Positions 4,407 to 5,804 of a DNA stretch of 5,804 nt are shown piece by piece. The notes under the pieces were generated by a model. The model searched no databases and was not told where the DNA came from. It worked only from the letters and a program-made list of their open reading frames with translations. The stretch lies in assembly GCA_016935045.1 (NCBI GenBank), contig JAFGRS010000411.1, forward strand, positions 1 to 5,804, given 5' to 3'. The position numbers and the translations under genes were made by a program. Positions within the stretch are counted from its first letter, which is position 1; every line of letters begins with the position of its first letter. Source of the DNA: Lentisphaeria bacterium. Its GTDB lineage: Bacteria; Verrucomicrobiota; Lentisphaeria; Oligosphaerales; JAFGRS01.

Positions 4407-5584
4407 CCGGCATCTCGAAACTCTACTGCGGCACGGTGGAGCCTTCCGACCCGCTGCGCTACGGACGCCATACCGCCCGGCTGCCGTCCCACCTCCTCCA
4501 GTTCAGTGCCGACAAGAAGCCCGTCGTGGTCTGGAATGTCGGCCGGCGCTGCAACCTCCGCTGCGTGCACTGCTACAGCCACTCGCGGGATGTCGACTAC
4601 AGCGGCGAGCTGAGCACCGCCGAGGCCGGAAAACTGGTCGATGACCTGGCCGCGTTCGGCGTCCCCGTCATCCTCTTCTCCGGCGGCGAACCCCTTCTGC
4701 GCCCCGACATCCTCGACCTGATCGCCCGCGCCCGGGAACGCAACGTCCGAGCCGTCCTTTCGACCAACGGCACCCTCATCGACGATGCCCTCGCCGCGAA
4801 GCTCAGACGCGCCGATCTCTCCTATGTCGGCGTCAGCCTCGACGGACTCCGGGAAACCAACGACCGTTTCCGCGGCATCCCCGGCGCCTTTGACCGGGCC
4901 CTGGCCGGCATCCGCGCCTGCCGCCGGGGGGGCATCAAGGTCGGCCTGCGCTTCACCGTCAACCGGCGCAACGTCGGGGACATCGACGGCATCTTCGACC
5001 TGATCGCCGAGGAGGACATCCCGCGCGTCTGCTTCTACCATCTGGTCTATGCGGGACGCGGCAGCAACCTCGCCCACGAAGACCTCAGCCATGCCGAAAC
5101 ACGGCGCGTCCTCGACCTGCTCATGGACCGCACCAGGGCCTTCCACGACGCCGGCAGTCCCGTCGAATGCCTCACCGTCGACAACCATTGCGACGGACCG
5201 TACGTCTACCTGCGCCTCCTCCGCGAAGACCCAACCCGGGCCGCAAAGGCACTCGAACTGCTCACCATGAACGGCGGCAACAGCAGTGGCAGCGGCATCG
5301 GCTGCGTCAGTTGGGACGGCACCGTCCACCCCGACCAGTTCTGGCGCCGCCATGCCCTGGGCAACGTCCGGCAACGCCCCTTCAGCGAGATCTGGACCGA
5401 TCCGGACAACGAACTGCTCGCCAGACTCCGCGACCGCAAACGCCACCTCGGGGGCCGTTGCGCCGCCTGCCGCTGGCTGCCCGTCTGCAATGGCAACTTC
5501 CGTGTCCGCGCCGAGGCCGTCACCGGCGACGTCTGGGCCTGCGATCCGGCCTGCTATCTTACCGACGAGGAGATCGCGCCATGA
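4403..5584 (+). CDS. ahbC: Radical SAM 12,18-didecarboxysiroheme deacetylase (AhbC)
   Basis: A 393-residue radical SAM protein. The SAM-binding [4Fe-4S] motif is Cys50-x3-Cys54-x2-Cys57 (RCNLRCVHCY), followed by SGGEP at 93-97, STNGTL at 120-125 and VSLDG at 144-148. The C-terminus carries a second cysteine set (Cys301, Cys353, Cys356, Cys362, Cys380, Cys384) that fits an auxiliary Fe-S cluster. The N-terminal ISKLYCGTVEPSD and the LPSHLLQFS...KKPVVVWN block match what I recall of AhbC, rather than AhbD or the heme d1 protein NirJ. AhbC removes the acetate side chains of didecarboxysiroheme to give Fe-coproporphyrin III in the alternative heme pathway of sulfate reducers and methanogens. A tetrapyrrole operon directly around it, with CobA upstream, supports this. 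NirJ or another SPASM-like protein is the main alternative. GGAAGGGA precedes the ATG, and both ends overlap neighbours by ATGA. Confidence 0.88.
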   Translation: MTGISKLYCGTVEPSDPLRYGRHTARLPSHLLQFSADKKPVVVWNVGRRCNLRCVHCYSHSRDVDYSGELSTAEAGKLVDDLAAFGVPVILFSGGEPLLRPDILDLIARARERNVRAVLSTNGTLIDDALAAKLRRADLSYVGVSLDGLRETNDRFRGIPGAFDRALAGIRACRRGGIKVGLRFTVNRRNVGDIDGIFDLIAEEDIPRVCFYHLVYAGRGSNLAHEDLSHAETRRVLDLLMDRTRAFHDAGSPVECLTVDNHCDGPYVYLRLLREDPTRAAKALELLTMNGGNSSGSGIGCVSWDGTVHPDQFWRRHALGNVRQRPFSEIWTDPDNELLARLRDRKRHLGGRCAACRWLPVCNGNFRVRAEAVTGDVWACDPACYLTDEEIAP

Positions 5585-5804
5585 GCTTCCCCAGCACCCG
5601 CATGCGGCGCCTGCGCCAACTCCCGGCCCTGCGTGACCTGAGCGCGGAAACGACCCTGACCATGGACCACCTCATGATGCCCCTCTTCGTCCGCCACGGA
5701 CAGGGCATCCGGCATCCCATCGCCTCCATGCCCGGCAACCAGCAGATGTCCGTCGACGCACTGACCGAGGAGTGCGTCCGGCTGGCCGGCCTCGGGGTGC
5801 GCTC
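5581..5804 (+). CDS. hemB: Porphobilinogen synthase, N-terminal part, cut by the window edge
   Basis: Only the first 74 codons are present; the frame is open at the right edge. The translation has the HemB N-terminal pattern: R-x-RRLR-x-L-PALRDL at about 7-20, then LMMPLFVRHGQ at 31-41, then I-x-SMPG with MSVDALTEE and LAGLGVR. HemB (5-aminolevulinate dehydratase) condenses two 5-aminolevulinates to porphobilinogen, the substrate of HemC. The catalytic lysines and metal-site residues lie beyond the window, so zinc versus magnesium dependence cannot be judged. The ATG overlaps the ahbC stop by ATGA, with GAGGAGAT about 7 nt upstream. Of the visible enzymes it acts first in the pathway although its gene is last. 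Confidence 0.93.
   Translation, partial: MSFPSTRMRRLRQLPALRDLSAETTLTMDHLMMPLFVRHGQGIRHPIASMPGNQQMSVDALTEECVRLAGLGVR

Noticed and set aside
4118..5446. Minus-strand open frame antisense to ahbC
   Set aside because: It has shadow composition rich in Val, Asp, Glu, Ala and Gly. The opposite strand carries a clear radical SAM protein.
2408..5584. A 1058-codon plus-strand open frame
   Set aside because: Only its last 393 codons (4403-5584) match a protein family. The front part runs out of frame through hemC and cobA-hemD and is low-complexity Arg/Pro/Gly sequence typical of shifted GC-rich coding DNA.

Overview
The window is GC-rich bacterial chromosomal DNA. It holds four coding regions and a repeat-rich intergenic spacer, and no rRNA, tRNA, CRISPR array or transposase. 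The genes suggest a bacterium that makes heme anaerobically through siroheme. The 33-bp repeats, which read as SAGASPSRG or EGEAPAEP-type peptides depending on frame, resemble repeats I recall from Verrucomicrobiota, Kiritimatiellota and Lentisphaerota genomes. The taxonomic guess rests on that recollection and is weak.

Layout. Positions 1-212 hold two copies of a 28-bp repeat and two hairpins, one of them a 10-bp-stem dyad abutting the stop codon of the first gene. A minus-strand gene (1112-213) encodes an N-acetylneuraminate lyase/dihydrodipicolinate synthase family aldolase. Its Schiff-base lysine and catalytic tyrosine are intact, but the substrate pocket is altered. Positions 1113-1929 are non-coding as far as I can tell. 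They contain a 238-bp element bounded by 10-bp inverted repeats with four tandem 33-bp units (1239-1476), a cloverleaf-like palindromic element of about 110 bp (1483-1592) that carries a third copy of the repeat seen at 1-98, a diverged end of the first element (1644-1679), and a run of tight hairpins (1683-1742).

From 1930 to the right edge runs a plus-strand tetrapyrrole operon: hemC, a fused cobA-hemD gene, ahbC, and the start of hemB. All three junctions are 4-bp ATGA overlaps, so translation is probably coupled. In pathway order, HemB makes porphobilinogen and HemC makes the linear preuroporphyrinogen. The HemD half of the fusion closes it to uroporphyrinogen III, and the CobA half methylates that to precorrin-2, the branch toward siroheme. 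AhbC acts late in the siroheme-dependent heme pathway, removing acetate groups from 12,18-didecarboxysiroheme to give Fe-coproporphyrin III. The precorrin-2 dehydrogenase/ferrochelatase, the siroheme decarboxylase AhbA/AhbB and the final enzyme AhbD are not in the window. They may lie beyond the right edge.

The aldolase gene is divergent from the operon and has no obvious functional tie to it. The least explained part of the window is the structured repeat block between them.
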